A stretch of DNA of 64,000 nt from Psychroserpens algicola (lineage in GTDB: Bacteria > Bacteroidota > Bacteroidia > Flavobacteriales > Flavobacteriaceae). The translations under genes and the position numbers were made by a program. Numbering within the stretch: the first letter of the stretch is position 1; each line of letters begins with the position of its first letter. The notes beneath the pieces are model-generated. The model was not told the origin of the DNA, did not search any database, and saw nothing but the letters and a program-made list of their open reading frames with translations. This document shows, one piece after another, positions 63,068-64,000 of the stretch. The stretch covers positions 62,001 through 126,000 of the forward strand of contig NZ_JACNMJ010000005.1 of NCBI RefSeq assembly GCF_014526325.1, read 5' to 3'.

Positions 63068-64000
63068 TCAGACAGTCATTGAAAATAATTTTGTGCTAGG
63101 TTGTTTTCGCTGGAGTAATACATCAAAAGCCATACAGACATTCCTAACAAAAGGTTGCCCTTTGTGCGTTACTTTAATCTGTTTATCGTTAATAACCACT
63201 AAGCCATCGGCTTCCATTTCTCTAAGTGAAAAAACAATATCCTCTAACGCATCAATATAAAGTGTTTTAATTGTCCATGAGGTTTCAAAATGACACATCA
63301 AATTTAAAATATGCTGTCTCACAATTAAATCTTCCCTGTTTAAAATATGACCTCTAAATACAGGAATAATATCTTGCTCTACCAAATGATAATACGCTTC
63401 AATTCCTTTCACATTTTGAGCAAACCCATACCAACTATCACTTATAGATGATACGCCTAAACCTATCATTGTTTGGGTTTTAGATGCTGTATAACCCATA
63501 AAATTGCGATGTAGGCTATTGGTTGACATTGCTTTGAATAACGAATCGGTTTTTAAGGCAAAATGATCCATTCCAATCTCATGATATCCCACTTCACTTA
63601 AAAGTCTTTTGCCTAATTCATATTGTGCTCGCTTAGATTCGCCTGAAGGCAAATCGGTTTCCTGATATCCTCGTTGCCCATTCCCTTTTAGCCATGGCAC
63701 ATGCGCATAACTATAAAATGCAATTCGATCGGGTAACAACTCCTTAGTCATTTCAATGGTTTTTTTAACATGAGTTTCCGTTTGAAATGGGAGACCAAAA
63801 ATAATATCATGTCCTACAGAAGTATAACCTATAGCTTTTGCCATTGAAGTTACAGCTTCGACATTTTCAAAAGGTTGGATACGATTGATCGCTTTTTGAA
63901 CAGTTGCATTATAATCCTGAACTCCAAAACTCACTCTGGTAAATCCCAAATTGTACAATGTTTGAAGCTGGTTTTGAGTGGTATTATTAGGATGACCTTC
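63068..64000 (-). CDS. hemN: Oxygen-independent coproporphyrinogen III oxidase, N-terminus cut by the window edge
   Basis: The C-terminal 310 residues of a radical-SAM enzyme that decarboxylates coproporphyrinogen III in haem synthesis without oxygen. The reading frame stays open to position 64000, with HPNNTTQNQLQTLYNLGFTR at the edge, then VSFGVQDYNATVQKAINR, VGHDIIFGLPFQT, DRIAFYSYAHVPW and the HemN C-terminal domain with LHRNFMGYTASKT and MIGLGVSSISDSWYGFAQN. The iron-sulfur CxxxCxxC motif would lie beyond the window. Low-oxygen haem supply fits the cbb3 cluster. Confidence 0.93.
   Translation of the reverse strand, partial: EGHPNNTTQNQLQTLYNLGFTRVSFGVQDYNATVQKAINRIQPFENVEAVTSMAKAIGYTSVGHDIIFGLPFQTETHVKKTIEMTKELLPDRIAFYSYAHVPWLKGNGQRGYQETDLPSGESKRAQYELGKRLLSEVGYHEIGMDHFALKTDSLFKAMSTNSLHRNFMGYTASKTQTMIGLGVSSISDSWYGFAQNVKGIEAYYHLVEQDIIPVFRGHILNREDLIVRQHILNLMCHFETSWTIKTLYIDALEDIVFSLREMEADGLVVINDKQIKVTHKGQPFVRNVCMAFDVLLQRKQPSTKLFSMTV

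Noticed and set aside
1-64000. CRISPR array, tRNA, rRNA, transposase or prophage
   Set aside because: No regularly spaced repeats, cloverleaf-like or rRNA sequence, or mobile-element proteins were noticed on either strand.

Overview
The window is a 64 kb stretch of low-GC, gene-dense chromosome from a member of the Flavobacteriaceae (Bacteroidota). The genus cannot be fixed from the sequence alone. The evidence is: type IX secretion (T9SS) C-terminal sorting domains ending in KKILVN or KKLIKQ; promoters with the Bacteroidota -7 box TAnnTTTG; little sign of Shine-Dalgarno sequences; a cbb3 oxidase with fused CcoN and CcoO; and families common in this group (DUF4199, YwqK, YHYH, flavobacterial M28). 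No rRNA, tRNA, CRISPR array, transposase or prophage gene was seen.

Layout. 1-5.3 kb: a DUF4199 membrane protein, a GT2 glycosyltransferase, a phosphohexomutase and an MsbA-like ABC exporter. 5.6-7.2 kb: a first ECF sigma module (sigma, one-TM protein, Spy-like periplasmic protein). 7.2-14.4 kb, minus strand: a YCF48-like protein, then a second ECF module (sigma, one-TM protein, Spy-like protein) followed by EF-hand proteins, two YHYH proteins, a YwqK-type lipoprotein and a Sco-type copper protein. Five transcription units here are preceded by the same promoter-like element, CACAAGT and CATCTAAA held 15 nt apart, so the whole block looks like one autoregulated ECF regulon. This is the most interesting system in the window. 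14.5-21.6 kb: RsmB-like methyltransferase, secreted endonuclease I, PurL and an AraC regulator. 21.8-29.8 kb: fatty acid beta-oxidation (acyl-CoA ligase; MarR regulator with a 24-bp perfect palindrome in its promoter; FadN-type fusion enzyme; thiolase; acyl-CoA dehydrogenase). 29.9-35.1 kb: an apparent operon of five exported proteins (esterase, PD40-NTF2 fusion, DUF6265, CBM9 lipoprotein, M28 peptidase). 35.2-40.7 kb: two T9SS cargo proteins, the small one being a paralogue of the C-terminus of the 1398-aa LamG protein, with similar upstream DNA. 41.3-45.9 kb: YdeI-like protein, PepSY-type membrane protein, MoxR/ChlI-type ATPase with VWA partner, and an Fnr-type regulator. 46.0-56.8 kb: the ccoI-ccoS-ccoNO-ccoQ-ccoP-ccoG-fixH-safE cluster for cbb3 oxidase, then a universal stress protein, a PNPOx-fold protein and DeoD. 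56.9-62.1 kb: a large BNR-repeat protein and an S9 peptidase. 62.2-64.0 kb, minus strand: a second universal stress protein behind a hemN cut off by the window edge.

The cbb3 cluster, the Usp genes and hemN fit a low-oxygen response. Three sites ATGAC-N4-ATCAT sit in front of ccoI, ccoS and usp at exactly the same distance from the -7 box position, and the divergent Fnr-type regulator is the obvious candidate to bind them. The beta-oxidation genes are probably controlled by the MarR protein encoded at their head.
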